Origin: Tetrahymena thermophila SB210
Taxonomy: Eukaryota; Ciliophora; Oligohymenophorea; Hymenostomatida; Tetrahymenidae
Direction: 5' to 3'
DNA: 64,000 nucleotides
Assembly (NCBI RefSeq): GCF_000189635.1
Contig: NW_002476370.1
Span: 558,001 to 622,000, forward strand
In this document: in pieces, positions 12,316 to 25,548 of the stretch
Layout: each line of letters starts with the position of its first letter
Position numbering within the stretch: position 1 is the first letter of the stretch
Made by a program: the position numbers and the translations under genes
Notes under the pieces: generated by a model
What the model was told of the DNA's origin: nothing
Databases searched by the model: none
Seen by the model: only the letters and a program-made list of their open reading frames with translations

Positions 12316-14499
12316 TCATAATACAATTTCAGAGATAGGACTATCACTTGATATTGAGTTTTAAACATTTTTATCATATTATTCCTTTTAGCTCAAGCTG
12401 TTTTCTTAATTTAAACTTTATTTGGACGGCTCTATTTCTTCCTCAATCATGTACTAAATAATGTCTTATGTTTAGTTTCCTAAAATTTTATCTTATTTTT
12501 CTTAGCTATTCATTAGGCTCGATGAATTTTATGTAAAACCTTTTATGAAATTTATTGTCTAAATACTTAAGCATGAGTTTCCTAAAGTTACATAAACTAA
12601 AAAAATTAAGAATAGAAAGCAAGCAATGCACCTAGAAGTATTCAAATATTTATTTATATCATTTCCTTAGAATTACTAATAAAGGATACTTACAGTAAAT
12701 GGACCTATGAAAGACCCAAATGAAGAGCCTAAAATAAATATTCTGGAAGCTATTCTACTACATCTTTTTTTAAGTGGCTTATCAATCAAGCATATTTTGT
12801 TTTCGAATACTTCTTTATCAATTATTAATTGGTTTAATTCAGGTATCATTGGTAATAAGCACATGGATGAGGAAATATTTGTAAAGCATTAACCTATGGT
12901 TACTACATACCATTAATTTAAGCTAACTCCGATTATGGTTTCAATTTAGGATTCTGGTGCTTAAAATTCAATACCTATCACTGAAATTAAAATTCCAATT
13001 GTTAAAAAAGCTTTTCTATTTATATACCTTGATATTAAAGGAAATAAAAATAAGAAAATAATGTAAAATATTGAGCTTAGAGTATAAAAATATCCAATAA
13101 ATTCAGATGTCAAACCAAGTCCTTAAATATGTGCAGCATATAAAGGAGTAATAAAAGACTAAGCAGTCGAAATTCCAATGGATACTAAAAATGTTGAGAA
13201 TATTTTTTTATCTGTCAAATATTTGTAATACTCGCTGGTGTCAATAGAGCTATTCTTTTTTATATTTTTTGGGAGATATTTAACAGCAATTAAGCTTAGT
13301 AAAAAGATAGAGCTTATAGTATAAAAAGGTATAAAGTCTCCAATAAAGGAGTAACATATTTGACCTATAGCAGGACCTAGTAATGCGCCTAAAATTGCTA
13401 TTCTCTCAATTAAGCTAATTTTATCTTTTATTCTTTTTTTAAATATTAATTAAAATCAATGAGTTTTTAAATAGTAAAAAGTATTTTCAAAATAAAAAAT
13501 AAAAAGAGAAATTTATAAATAAACATTAACCTTTTTATAAAAAAGTTAAAAATATTTAATAAATTTGCAAAAATGATCATCAAATAATCATAAATAAATA
13601 AGGGTATTAAAAATTCAAGTTTAACTTTAAATTTTTATTTTCATTTAAAAAACTAAGCAGTATTTTTTGTTATGTTTTAAAAATGATTAATTTAATGTTT
13701 TCTTTTTATTTTAAATTATTTTTCTTTTCTTTTGTAAATTAAAAGATAGTTAATTTATCTTTTTTAATTTCAATTAAACTATTTTATTTTTAACCCATAA
13801 TAACTCAATAAATATTTCAGCTTAATTTTTCAAACAGATGTTTAAATTATTTGATTTAAGGTTTTTATTAAAATACATAATGAGAATTACCTGAATTAAA
13901 GATAAAATATAGTTGGTTATTTAAAACTAAAATAATAAATAAGTAATATCAATAATTAGGGAATAAATTTAAGTTAATATAAATATTTACTATAATGGCC
14001 ACATTCTTGCTATTTATACAGGAAAAGAAGAAGTAACAGCAGCTCTAGAAAACCCTTGAATTAACCTTGAGAAGATACATATATTAATAAAAATATTATC
14101 ATCATCTAAATGGTGTAGTGCACCAAATGCAGATATTGATATCGATTAAAATATTATCCCTAAGCAGAATAATTTTTTTTATCCTAAAATACTGAGCATT
14201 TTTGAAGAAACTAATGAATAAACAAAGCTTCCAATAGGGTTTATTCCTAATACTAATCCTTTTAAGATTAAAGGTGTCCCTTATTTCTTTGCTAATGGTG
14301 GGAAAAAAGGAACAATCATAGTAATTGAAGCACTTTAAAGAAAGCAGATTGCTATCAAAATAAAATATTAAAAGTTGAGGTGATTTTTTTATGATACATT
14401 ATCTTAATTTTTCTACTTTTATTAGCTTGAAGCAATCAAATTTATTTATTAATGTTTAACTTCATCTTCTTCTTTTTCTTATAGTTTTAAGTAATTCAT
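12316..14499 (-). CDS. Major facilitator superfamily transporter (tandem copy 1)
   Basis: Two exons (intron 13433-13990, 558 bp, phase 2) give 541 residues. After a polar Gln-rich N-terminus, hydrophobic segments follow in the usual MFS pattern: ASITMIVPFFPPLA, the loop GLVLGINPIGSF, and FSRLIQGFSRAAVTSSF, a GFSRA-type motif typical of the fourth helix. After the intron come LIERIAILGALLGPAIGQ, a central loop, then six further helices including MCLLPMIPELNQL and RIFILGSSFGSFIGPFT. A hydrophilic tail of about 80 residues ends at TGA. The pattern is closest to drug:H+ antiporter or vesicular amine (SLC18-like) members, but the substrate cannot be read. The start is the first ATG in the open frame. 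The next gene is a paralogue in the same orientation. Confidence 0.85.
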
Positions 14500-14944
14500 A
14501 TTAACTTAAGAGAAAAATTAAAAATATAAAAAAACACTATAAAAAATGCAAAAGTCTTTTGTTAAATTTTTTTGTGCCAATTGGTTATACCTATCGAATA
14601 ATTAATAATCATATAATAGACCTAAAAATAGAGTGTCTAGTCTAATTTTTTCATAAATAGTCAATATTTATTTCTAAAAATAGAATCAATAATCAAAAAA
14701 TTTTATATTACTAAAAAAGTAAAGAAAGAAGTTAAATAATTATCTAAGTAATATGAAATTTTTTTCTTGTTTGGAAAGTGAAAATTAAAAATAAAATTTA
14801 GAAATAAGATAATTACGAACTAGTTTAACTAGACTCTATAAGTAAAAAAAAATAAATTAAATTTAATACAAATTATAATGTGTAAATATTGTTATTATTA
14901 TTATTTGAATATATAAATTTGGCGATATTTAATAAAATAAGCAA

Positions 14945-15000
<56 letters not shown>

Positions 15001-15106
15001 CATTTTATTTTGTTAATTTATATAATATTTTGTTACATTATTAAACTATTGTTTTCTTAATTTTTTATTTATTCTATCAATTTTTATATTTTAATTAATT
15101 TTTTAT
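14500..15106. other. Spacer between the two transporter genes
   Basis: Holds the upstream region of transporter copy 1 and the 3' flank of copy 2. Apart from the ATCT tandem repeat at 14945-15000 nothing is recognised. Confidence 0.5.
14945..15000. repeat. (ATCT)14 microsatellite
   Basis: Fourteen uninterrupted ATCT units, 56 bases, in the spacer between the paralogous transporter genes. A run this perfect suggests recent slippage and is likely length-variable between strains. Confidence 0.95.
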
Positions 15107-17461
15107 TCAATTTTCATCTAATTTCTCAGCTTAGTTTTCAGTATATTCATTGTTAGTACACTCATCAGATAATTCTTGTCCAAATGATAAGAAATCACTT
15201 TCATCTTCATTATCAGAGAGAAGAATATCTGATACATCATTAGGATTTTAATACAAAAATTGACTAGCATTTTAATTGTGTTCTTAAATAACAACTGATT
15301 AATATTCTTAATTATTATTATTTAAATTGCTTTACTCACCCATTACTTGTACAGAGTTCTTTCCACTTTATTTTTTGCTATCTTTATTTTAGCTTTTGAG
15401 GGTGCTTTTGTGTTTACTGTTTAGCAAATTTTCATTAAATTTTTATGACTTTCTTATAAAAGTTTTAATTAATTTTTTTTGTTAAATAAAACCTTTGTAT
15501 GATTCTCCTAATATCAAATATATCACAAAAATAACAAATTAAAAGCCAGCTATACACCTAGAAGTATTTTTATATTCATTTATGTCTTAACCACCAAATG
15601 ATGAGTAAAGGATACCAGCTGAAAAAGGTCCAATAAATAATCCTAATGAAGAGCCTAATATAAAAATTCTTGAAGCCATTCCACTAAATGTTTTTATAAG
15701 ATTTGTATCTAGAACAGAAACTTATCTCTCTTTCGTTTCTTTATCAATAATTAGTTGATTTAATTCAGGAACCATAGGTAAAATACACATAGAAGAAGCA
15801 ATATTAATAATACATTAACCAATAGTTACAAGATACCATTTTTTTAAATTTATTCCAAATAATGATTCAATTAAATTTTCAGGTGCTTAAAATTCAATTC
15901 CTATAGCAGCTATTAGTATTCCAAAAGTTAAAAAAAGCTTTCTGTTAATATACTTTTAAATTCTAGGCATTAAGAATAAAAAAACTATATAAAAAAACGA
16001 GCTAACTGAAAAAAAATATCCCATGAGATCATCAGTTAATCCTAATCCTTCTATATGCACTGCATAGAGTGGTATTATAAAAGACTAAGCAGTTGAAATA
16101 CCAACAATAACTAAAAAAGTAGCCAAAATAGTTTTATCTGATAAATATCTATAATACTAGCTTGTATCAACTGAATTATTTATTTTTATATTTGAAGGTA
16201 GCCATTTTAATGTAAGTAAGCTGCATAAAAAAATAAAGCTAAGAATGTAAAATGGCATTTAGTGTCCAAGGAATGTATAAAATACTTATCCAATACCAGG
16301 ACCTAATAGAGTACCTAAAGCGCCTACTCTCTCTATCAAACTTGCTTTAATTTAGAATCTAATTAATAAAAATGTATTTATATTGATAAATTTACAGAAT
16401 AAAGTGGTTAAATTAAAACTAGATTTATTATAGACTTGATAATAAATTTTAATAAAATTTAATTAATTTATTATTTGAAATATTAAAAAATGTGAAACTT
16501 AAAATAAAAGCTAATATTTTCTCTAATATTAAAGCTTTGTTACACATTTTTGTAGATAAGCTTTTTATTCATAAATTTAAAAGAATTTCAGTGGTAAAGG
16601 GAATTAAGTTGAATTGTACTATTATTTTTTTTTGTATAATCAAATCTGACAGTAACTAAATCTTCTCCTCGAATAATAATGCAAAAGAATATTTCTAGAA
16701 TATTATTCCAAAAATGTTATTTTTATTTTACTAAATTATTTTTTCTCTTTAAAATTTTTGGTAAATTATTCTTTCTATTTTTAATTTGCTGAACTTAAAA
16801 AATATTAATAATAAACGACTTTCAATTTTTAGGATTATTAAAAAATCAATACAAATTGAATCAACTTTAATCTTGCCTTTTAATTCCAATTTTAAATTGT
16901 AAGTCTATAAACGCTTATTATATTAATATTCAATATGAGCTAATTTTATAAAATAGAGCTTAATATATTTAAAATAAATTACTCTTCTGGCCATATTTAT
17001 GGTATATATGTTACGAAAGAAGAACTTATAGCAGCTCTAGAGAAACCTTGAATTAACCTAGAAAAAAAGCAAATACAAATAAAAATGGCATCATCATTCA
17101 AATTGTATAGAGCACCAAAAGTTGATATTGATATTGACTAAATAATTATACCCAAGCAAAATACATTCTTTTACCCTAACAAATTCAGCATTTTCCCAGA
17201 TATGAAAGAATAAAGAAAGCTGCCAATAGGATTGATACCTAAAACTAATCCTTTACAAATTAAAGGAGCACCTTCTTTGGTTGCTAAGGGTGGAAAGAAA
17301 GGTACGATAATTGAAACTGAAGCACTTTATAAAAAACTAATGGTAATTAGAGTAAAAAGATTAAAATGAATCTATTTCTTTACCCTACTTTTTTGTTAAA
17401 TTGATTTTCTAATCCTTTCCTCCAATAGGTTTTAATCTAACTTGTTTTTAGCTAGAGTCAT
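15107..17461 (-). CDS. Major facilitator superfamily transporter (tandem copy 2)
   Basis: Two exons (intron 16359-16982, 624 bp) give 576 residues. The intron sits at the same codon and phase as in the neighbouring gene, just after a Trp-Pro pair (IWPE here, MWPL there), so the two arose by duplication of an intron-bearing gene. Matching segments include ASVSIIVPFFPPLA, GLVLGINPIGSF, FSRLIQGFSRAAISSSF, LIERVGALGTLLGPGIGQ, MCILPMVPELNQLI and GPFSAGILYSSFGG. Copy 2 has a longer C-terminal tail that becomes Ser/Asp/Glu-rich (DILLSDNEDESDFLSFGQ), which copy 1 lacks, suggesting different regulation or localisation. Twelve helices are expected. The substrate is unknown. Confidence 0.85.
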
Positions 17462-19569
17462 TTTTCTCAATTTTCACAAAAATAATTTAAAAAATAATTT
17501 GCAACAAAGATATTTTTATGGTTTTTTTAGATATTAATTTTTAAAAATGAAATTAATTTGTTCATGTAGAAAGGATAAAATGATGATATCTTGTTTTGAT
17601 TGATTTGGTTTTTAATCCCATATTTGTATTTTAGTCTTATAAAAGAATTAAATAGTAAAAATGAGTGTGAAGTTTTTCTGATAGAAAAGAAAGATAAAGA
17701 TTCTTTTTAAAAAATATGAATATTAATAATATTTTTGCTTATAATTTATCGACGCAATATCAGCATTTTTGTCTATTTAATATAAAAATGTTTGGTTTAC
17801 ATTAAATTTAATTAACATTCGCAAACTATTTTCTCTTATACAATGAAACTGTAAACATGAAAAAAATTTACGAAAATGAAGTATTTTCATGCAATTTTTG
17901 TTTGATTTTAGCTTAATTATAACATAAAAATTAATATAAGGTATTGCTTGGTCATATATTTATCATAGAATACCTTTATAAACGATTTACAATAAAAATG
18001 GATATTATTTATGATTGAGCGTTTAATTTTATAATGGAATTAATAATGATAAAATTTCAAGAAATTAATCTGAGAAACAAAGAAAAGATTTTTTGTTTAT
18101 TTGAAAAGAAAAGGACTTTTAATTTGTAAAATAGTGTAAGTAAAATTATGAAAATTTGTTTTTTCTTATGATTGAAAATGCCATAAAAAATACAAAATAG
18201 ATAAAAAATAAATTTTTGTATATTAAATTTTGTAATGACCTAATTGTATCAATCAAATTTTTTTTAATTAATTAATAAATGAAAATTAGGGATTAATTAT
18301 TTTTGTTTTTTATATTATTTGTATCATTTTTTAAGTAAGTAAAATATATCTTATTAAAATTTTTAGCAATTTGAAAAAAAAATATTAAAAATTTTTTCTC
18401 AATTTAATATTTTGAACAATAATTTTTAATAAGAATTTTAAGTTTAGCTATTTTGAATTGAACTACTTAAATTTTAAATGGAATAAAAATAAAAGAAAAA
18501 ATATCATAACTATATGATTATTATTGATGAATTTAATGAATAATAACAATATCTTACAAATTGATAAGCTTATTTTTCTTTTTGTTTGAGATTACATTTG
18601 TAAAAACTTATTTTTAATATTAATTAATTAAGACTTCTATTTACTAAAAAAGAAAAATTAGCGAATTTTAATAAATAAATAATTAGGATGATGTATTTTT
18701 AAAAGAAGATATACAGTTTTATATACATCTAAAGGAATTATCTAACAAATTTTTTTCTTAAAATAATTTATTTTCTTTATACTATTTAATACTTATACCT
18801 AATAAATACAAAACATATCTCTCATTTTATTCAAATAGTATTTTAAGATCATAAAATACAGTTTTATATACATTATAAAGGGAGTTGAAAATCTAGTTAA
18901 TTTTTAAAATTAAAGAGTGCAATTTAAAAAAAATAATATCTTATTTATTACCCTTAATTAGAATAAATAAGGATAATAAAATTTTTTATGATAATATCAA
19001 ATTTTTCTTGAAAAGGTCTTATAATTTATTTTCATCAGGTGATAATATTTAATTTCTATTTATTAATTAAAAAAACAAAGCAGAGATTAAAAATATTATT
19101 TATTGAATTTAATAAACTAAATGAAATCTTGATTTAATTTTTTATTTTTAAGTATATAGTTAGATTGATGTAAATAAATATTTTCACTTCTAAATTAAAA
19201 TATATTATTTTTTTCAAAAATAAATGCATTAAATGATTTTTTATAGTCTTTTACAAATCTAATATTTAGCTTTATTCTATACTTTTATATTTATTATGTT
19301 CATATATACAATTTCTAAGATCGTTTTCCTCATTTTTTAAAATAATTAAAAAATTTTAGCTTTTAAAACTGATTTTTCTTTAAATTTATTTTTTTCTAGA
19401 TAAATTCTATTCAAATAGAAAAAAACATACAATTTTCATTGCAGTAAAAAATAGCAATCCTTATCTAAATTATGAATATTTTCTAATATTACTAGATCAT
19501 TTAACATAACTTATATTAATTGATAAGATGATATTTTATAAAATTCTTTAGTGGTATTGTAAATAAAAG
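17462..19569. other. Long intergenic stretch, nothing recognised
   Basis: About 2.1 kb of very A/T-rich sequence between the transporter pair (minus) and the scramblase region (plus). I found no coding frame, tRNA-like fold or repeat I can support. Confidence 0.5.
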
Positions 19570-19990
19570 TGTTTCACTGTTATTGACTAGTTATGGATTC
19601 AAGATCGATAGTTATAACCGATAACTTAGATGATATATTAAGCTAAACATCTTATCTTTTTAAAAAGAAAACATGTTTGTTGTGGTAATATCTTATATGA
19701 TATTTTTACTAATTAAAATAATAATAGCTTTTTAATTAGGAACAAAGAAGAAGGATAACAATTATAATGACCTTTTATTTATTTACCACAATTCTAATAC
19801 AAATTCAATTAATCTTATTATCAGCATAGCATGATGACGATAATAGCAAAAGTATTTTTTAATTCAAATATAATTGTTGTAATAGCTATAATCCATATAT
19901 ATACAAGGTAGGTTTTCCTACTAAATATGACTCTGAATTATAAACTCTATTTTTATCAAGAGTGATATTTTTATGTTATTAAAATTTGTA
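19570..19990 (+). pseudogene. Decayed phospholipid-scramblase-like copy
   Basis: Fragments in changing frames match the intact gene at 20749-21579 in the same order. IVITDNLDDILSQTSYLF corresponds to IAITTKLDDVSSNTPYLF; CCGNILYDIFTNQ to CCGFNTCDIFINE; LPQFQYKFNQSYYQ to LPLCQCQCNQSSYQ; and NCCNSYNPYIYKVGFPTKYD to NCCDCNNPYTYEAGFPPKYD. There are in-frame TGA codons near the start and in the middle, plus at least two frameshifts. The N-terminal half is missing or unrecognisable. It lies about 0.8 kb upstream of the live copy in the same orientation, so it is a tandem duplicate that has died. Confidence 0.85.
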
Positions 19991-20748
19991 ATCAAGAGAA
20001 TATTTCAAAATTTTAGATTCTGATTATTATCTAATAAAATTCGTTAATTTAAATTTTTAGAATCAATTATAGTTTTTATGGAAGCTTTATTAAGGCAGTC
20101 TTACATATTTTTGTGTTTTACCATAACTCCTCAGAAACTTTACTACCTGAGATATGAGTTCTTAATAAAATTTCAATTTTTAACTTCAAGTTTTACCAAC
20201 TAAACCCTTCTCTCTTTTTTTTGCACTTTCTGCTAAATTACAATATATATTACTTATTATTTTGATTAATTTTATTTAATATTTAAAAAATTTACTTCAA
20301 TTTTTGAATCAAAATGTTCAATAAAAATACAATTATTTAAAAATCTAGCTATTTAAATTATGAAATTTTGGGATATTTGAATATCTCAAATAAAAATAAA
20401 CAGATTTTACTAAAATATTTTGTTTGTTTTCTCAAAAAAATAATTAGTATTTGCAAAAGTTCAATTCAGTAACATTTTTTTGTTGAATTGTCATTTGAAT
20501 TATCAAACATTTAAATTATACTTATATCTGATCTTAAAAACGATCGAATAATAAACATTTGATATTTATTTATTTCAACTTTTATTTGAATTTTATCTGT
20601 AAAAGCTAATGAATTTGCTTGTTTGTTTTGCATTTTGAATAGATTTAAAATTGCAAAAATAAAAAAAATTTGAAAAGTAGATAATATATTAATTATTACA
20701 AAATTAATTTATTAGCTAGAAATAAAACTTCTATCAATATTTAAAGTG
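19991..20748. other. Intergenic upstream of the scramblase-like gene
   Basis: A/T-rich stretch between the decayed copy and the intact gene. It presumably holds the promoter; no specific motif can be pointed to. Confidence 0.4.
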
Positions 20749-21579
20749 ATGATAAAAGATTTACTTAAAGGATCAATTAATCATAAACATGAAGATATAG
20801 AATAAAAATATCTTTCTAAACTACCAAAAGAACAATAATAACCAAAAATAGTGATTCATTAGCATCTTGATGAGGAACTAAAGCCACTCACAATGATTAA
20901 TCAATCAGTGAGCTAATTAAACGGAGTAAAAGGTGTTTATATTAGAGAGATATTTATGCTCAGCAATATGTTTTCGTGGAATACATCAAATGTTTTTGAA
21001 ATTCATGAAGCTGATTCAAGTGGCAAAAGACTAGATCCTAATTCATAACCCATACTTTATGCAGTCGCAAAGCTTTAAGAGTGTTGTACTTGCGATTGTT
21101 CAGTTATGGGTACTAGTTAGATTGCTATAACAACTAAATTGGATGATGTTTCAAGCAATACTCCTTACCTTTTCTTAAAAGAAAAAAATGTTTGCTGCGG
21201 CTTTAATACTTGTGATATCTTTATAAATGAAAAAGGAAACGGTACATTAATAGGGAACATAAAAGAGGGATGCAGAAATGCTTTGTATGTTAATAGTAGC
21301 TATTTAAATAATCTTTCATTTTATTTACCTCTTTGCTAATGCTAATGTAATTAATCCTCTTATCAAGTGTAAGATGCTGAAAATAATAAAGGAATATTAA
21401 ATCTTAAACTTAATTGTTGTGATTGTAATAATCCATATACTTATGAGGCAGGTTTTCCTCCAAAGTATGACACAGACTAAAATACTCTATATTTAGCAGC
21501 TGTAATCTATTTAGGCTACATAAATTATCAATCAAGATAAAAATCGAATAATAGCAGTAGTAGCTCTAGGCACAAATGA
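20749..21579 (+). CDS. Phospholipid scramblase-like protein, 276 aa
   Basis: A single exon from ATG to TGA. After a polar Gln-rich N-terminus (about 50 residues) comes a fold of scramblase type: GVYIREIFMLSNMFSWNTS, then VFEIHEADSSGKRL, YAVAKLQECC, a Cys cluster (CCTCDC), PYLFLKEKNVCCG, GTLIGNIKEGCRNALY, a second Cys cluster (CQCQCNQ) and NLKLNCCDCNNPYTYEAG. Scramblases have this series of beta strands with paired Cys (palmitoylation or metal sites) and a C-terminal hydrophobic stretch (YLAAVIYLGYINY here). The family is Ca2+-linked and membrane-associated; biochemical activity varies, so lipid mixing is inferred only. A dead duplicate precedes it, and the coiled-coil gene downstream is convergent. 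Confidence 0.7.
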
Positions 21580-22440
21580 TAGAAATTCAAATAAATTTGT
21601 TTAGTTATTGCTTTTAAGTTATATTATATTATTTTAAATAAGTAAAATTAGTTTATTTTAAATTAAATATAAAGCTATTTTTATTTTTGTTGTGCAATCT
21701 ACTCAAATTTATTTTAAACTACATCTATAAATTATTACTCAACTAATAATTTATTTTTTAATTAAGAGCTAAAATGATATTTCCTTATTGAATTCTAACT
21801 GTTATTAGTTTTTCAAAAACTGAAATTTTAATAAATTGTTAATATTTTTTTATCAAACCTAATTAATTAAATAAATTGTTTTTAACTACTTTAAATGATA
21901 TTATTTTAATTTACAAATTAAATATCAGTACTAGATAGTCAATAAGTTATTTTCTCAAAACAAAAAAATAAATTGTTATTAAACTATGGAAAACATATTT
22001 AAAATAATTAACTTTTTATGAATGAAATTGGATAAATTTGGGTATTTAAATTAAATTAAGATTAAATATAAAAGAGGAGCAATAATTTATAAAATAAAAT
22101 ACTCGTTTTTAATTCAAGTGGATTTAGGAAAATTAAATTAATAGGGTAAATTATATATTTATTTATTTATATATATATATATATCTTTTATTGATAAATA
22201 TAATAGTGATATATTTATTTATTGTTTTTATTGTTAGTTATTATTTTTTATTAAAAGATAAATCAAATTTATTTATGATTACATAAAATTGTATTCATAT
22301 TAAAAATCTGATTGTCATTTTCATTATTTTAATAAATTTTATAAGTTATTATTAGTTTGTTTTTTTTAATCAGCCATTGAGAATTTAGCAATTCCAATTC
22401 CAGCCAATTGTAATGTTATATTTTCTTATTTTAAAGTCTT
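21580..22440. other. Intergenic between convergent genes
   Basis: A/T-rich region shared by the 3' ends of the scramblase-like gene (plus) and the coiled-coil gene (minus). It contains a short (TA)8 run near 22169-22184 and nothing else recognised. Confidence 0.5.
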
Positions 22441-23718
22441 TCAATAATTAAAATCCAAGATACGATTTGTCATTGGGTATTAGTTGTTGTTATTGTTGTT
22501 GCTGCTGCTGCTGACTCCAGTGTTACGTGTAGTAGAAGCCCCAAATAATTGTCCTTAATTAGAATTATCTTTGTTAGAGAATATTTTTGACTTGAAAAAG
22601 TCTTTTACAGCTTTAAATTTACTGACTGCTTCATCAACAAAAGTTGCATTCATTCTTGTAGTGTTTAGCATAGACATATTTGCCATATTATTTTCTCTAT
22701 TATTCATTGTATATCCACTTCTACTCATAGAATTAATTTTTTAAATGAGTTGCTCAAGATATAAGTGTTTTTAGTCATAAGTAATAGTTATATCTCTAAG
22801 ATATTGTTTGCTAACTATCAAATCATCTTTATAATCTTCAAGCACTTCAGATATTCTGTTTCTTTCATTTTTAGCTGGAATTAATGATTTTTCAATATTC
22901 TTAATTTCTTTTTCTTCATTTTAGCATAATTTAATTATATTCTACTTAGATTAATTTTTATGAAGAGTAGAATGTTCAGTTAAGCGAGAGGAATTATTGT
23001 ACTTGTAGTCAAAATTGGATTGACCATCTTTTCTTGCGCTATAAATAACCTATGTTTAAACGCTAAAAATCGAACAGCGTTTACTAACCAAATTATCTTC
23101 TTAATTCTATTAAATAGCATTTGCGAGTATATTTGCCAACTAAGGATTATTTGATATACTGAGTTAATGTGGATTATAGCTCATAGGAGAAACAGAAGAA
23201 GGGTTTTTGGAAGTCAAAATATTATTATTTTGAATGTTGATAATATTTATATTGTTCACTGTGCTGGCTGTTGAATGGGCAGCCGTTGTTTTTGTTTAAA
23301 CACTACTAGGCTGTTTCTGTTTTTTTGACACTTTCTTTCTCATAATATGTCTAAAGGAAGTTTAATCATTGAGTTTTTCTTGTAGTTATTGCTTTAAAGC
23401 TTGAAGCATTTATTTTTTTAATGAACTATCTACATTTAAAGAAACAATCTATTTAAAGCGAGAATTGAAGTCAACCTTTTCTTGACATTTTATCCGAATT
23501 ATTTGGTAATTTACTTCCTTAATAGAGTTTTTTTAATTCATATTTTCAGGCTATACAGAGCTATTAAAATCTGTAGAGCTGTCATTATTTTCTACATCTT
23601 CATTGTTTGATTAATTGTCTTATAGTGGATTAACATCAACTTTAACGAGCTCAGCTTTTGTTAGCTTTTCATTCTAAAATCTCGATTACAAGTCACTTGG
23701 ATTATTTATTGCAATCAT
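22441..23718 (-). CDS. Coiled-coil, Gln/Asn/Ser-rich protein of unknown function, 425 aa
   Basis: One open frame from ATG to TGA with no intron needed. The N-terminal third is acidic and polar (DNQSNNEDVENNDSSTDF). It is followed by a basic patch (RHIMRKKVSKKQKQ), a long Asn/Ser/Gln-rich linker and a helical, heptad-like stretch (NEEKEIKNIEKSLIPAKNER through ISEVLEDYKDDLIVSKQYLR) that should form a coiled coil. A second helical segment (AVSKFKAVKDFFKSKIF) precedes a Ser4/Asn7 tract encoded by repeated AGC and AAC codons. There is no signal peptide or membrane span. It is probably a cytosolic or cytoskeletal structural protein, but that is a guess. An upstream exon cannot be excluded because coding-like frames continue to about 23850. 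Confidence 0.7.
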
Positions 23719-25548
23719 TTGTTTTAAAATTTGGAGACTTTGAATTTTTCAATCAATAACAAGAGTTTTTTGATTAATTTAATTACTTTTAAATATTGTT
23801 TATGTTTCTTTATTCTCACTTAGTTCGTACCTATTATAGATTGATATTTATTTATTTGTTTGTTTTTTTTGTTTTTTATGATGCTTTGCAATATTACTAA
23901 AAGAATTTGTTTTCAACCTTTAATACTAAATATTAATAAATTTATGTATATTTAATACTTTATTTTTAAAAAAAATTAAATTATAGATAGCTTTCTATCT
24001 TATTTAAGTTATTACCTTCAACTATTACTATTCTTAGTAAAATCAATCAAACCTTTTCTTATTCTCCAAAACTAGATTACTAACATACATATTTTTACTT
24101 GATGTTCACATGTTTGAATGCTTAAGTAATCAAATTTTATAAGCAAAACAAGTAAAATAGAAAATAAAGATCAATCTAGCATATTGATTTATTTATTAAA
24201 TACCCCTCTTGTCGTGATTTTAAAAGCAAATTCAATTAATTTACTGAATTTAAATGTAATAAAAAACAATTTACACGTAAATTAACAAACAGTAAAGTAA
24301 ATATCTTTTTGCTTTATAAAGTTAAATTAGATTTTTCTAAATTAAAAAAGTATTAAGTATTTTTGTAAATAAAAGTTAATAAATCAAATTATAAATAGAA
24401 TTCTTTTAATCTTAATTGTAATAGATTGTTATTTGTTTCTACAAAAATATAAAAATCCTACTTACAAATATTATAATAATTTTGCCTATTATTATTTTAG
24501 TTATTTTTTACTAATTATGCTAATTTATTGTTAAGAAAATTCACATTTATTTATGACAATTATTTATTAAATTAATTTTATTTGTTTGTAAATCATTTTT
24601 AAAAAGCTGGTTCTGATATAAATATCAAATAGTATTTTTATAATTTTTACTGGATTTCGTCAGTTATTTTATATTAAATTATAAACTTAAGTATAATTTT
24701 AGAGTTAATTTAAATCAAGTTTTGTTTGCAAAGATTATTTGATAACCTTTTATAAAAAAAACAAATCATCATAAAACATCTCTCCTTTTTAATTACACCA
24801 ATTGAAATCAGATATTATACTTAACAAATTTATTAATTTTATACTAATTTTTAAAGAAAATTAAAAATTAATGTTTTATATATTTACATTCAGATTAAAA
24901 TCAATCAAACAAAAAAACAAATAAATAGCTAAACAAATATTATATAAAGAAAAAATCATTATTTTATGATCAACAATTACTAAATATTTTAATAGTCTAC
25001 ACAATTAATTTTGGATGAATTTTTAGAAACTTCAATATATTTGTATAAAATCAAATACTTTGCAAAATTTGAAATTTTAAAATGAATATATTAAATTAAA
25101 TTGAAATCTTTTTTTTCTAAATTTGGTAAGAATTTTATTTTTGTTTGTAAACCCTAGTAAATAGTTTTTATATAATTATATTTGCCAAAAATGTTTGTTC
25201 TAGGAATAGTAAAATTATATCCTTGTTTTATTGACTAAAATACTACAAAACTACATAAAAAATAAATATTAAGTTAATTAAATGATGTATGTATTAGGAC
25301 AATATCACTTACTTGTGTAATGGTATGTTATTTTAAGAAATTTATATTTTTGACTACTATCTGCTTAATCTTATAACTAAAAAAATACAAACTACTTAAT
25401 TAGTGTATAAGACAATATATTGTAACCAATATTTTATGTTTTTAGTAAATTTTGAATTAATTTTAATTAAAAACTTGATTGGATTAAGAGACTTTTAACA
25501 AACTTAAATATCTTTAAAGCAATTTCTACTTTCATATTATTTTTACAA
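23719..25548. other. Intergenic, nothing firmly recognised
   Basis: The first ~150 bases may include an untranslated or first-exon part of the coiled-coil gene. The rest is A/T-rich with no supported feature. Confidence 0.4.

Noticed and set aside
14945-15000. Possible CRISPR-like or satellite array
   Set aside because: It is a simple 4-base microsatellite without spacers.
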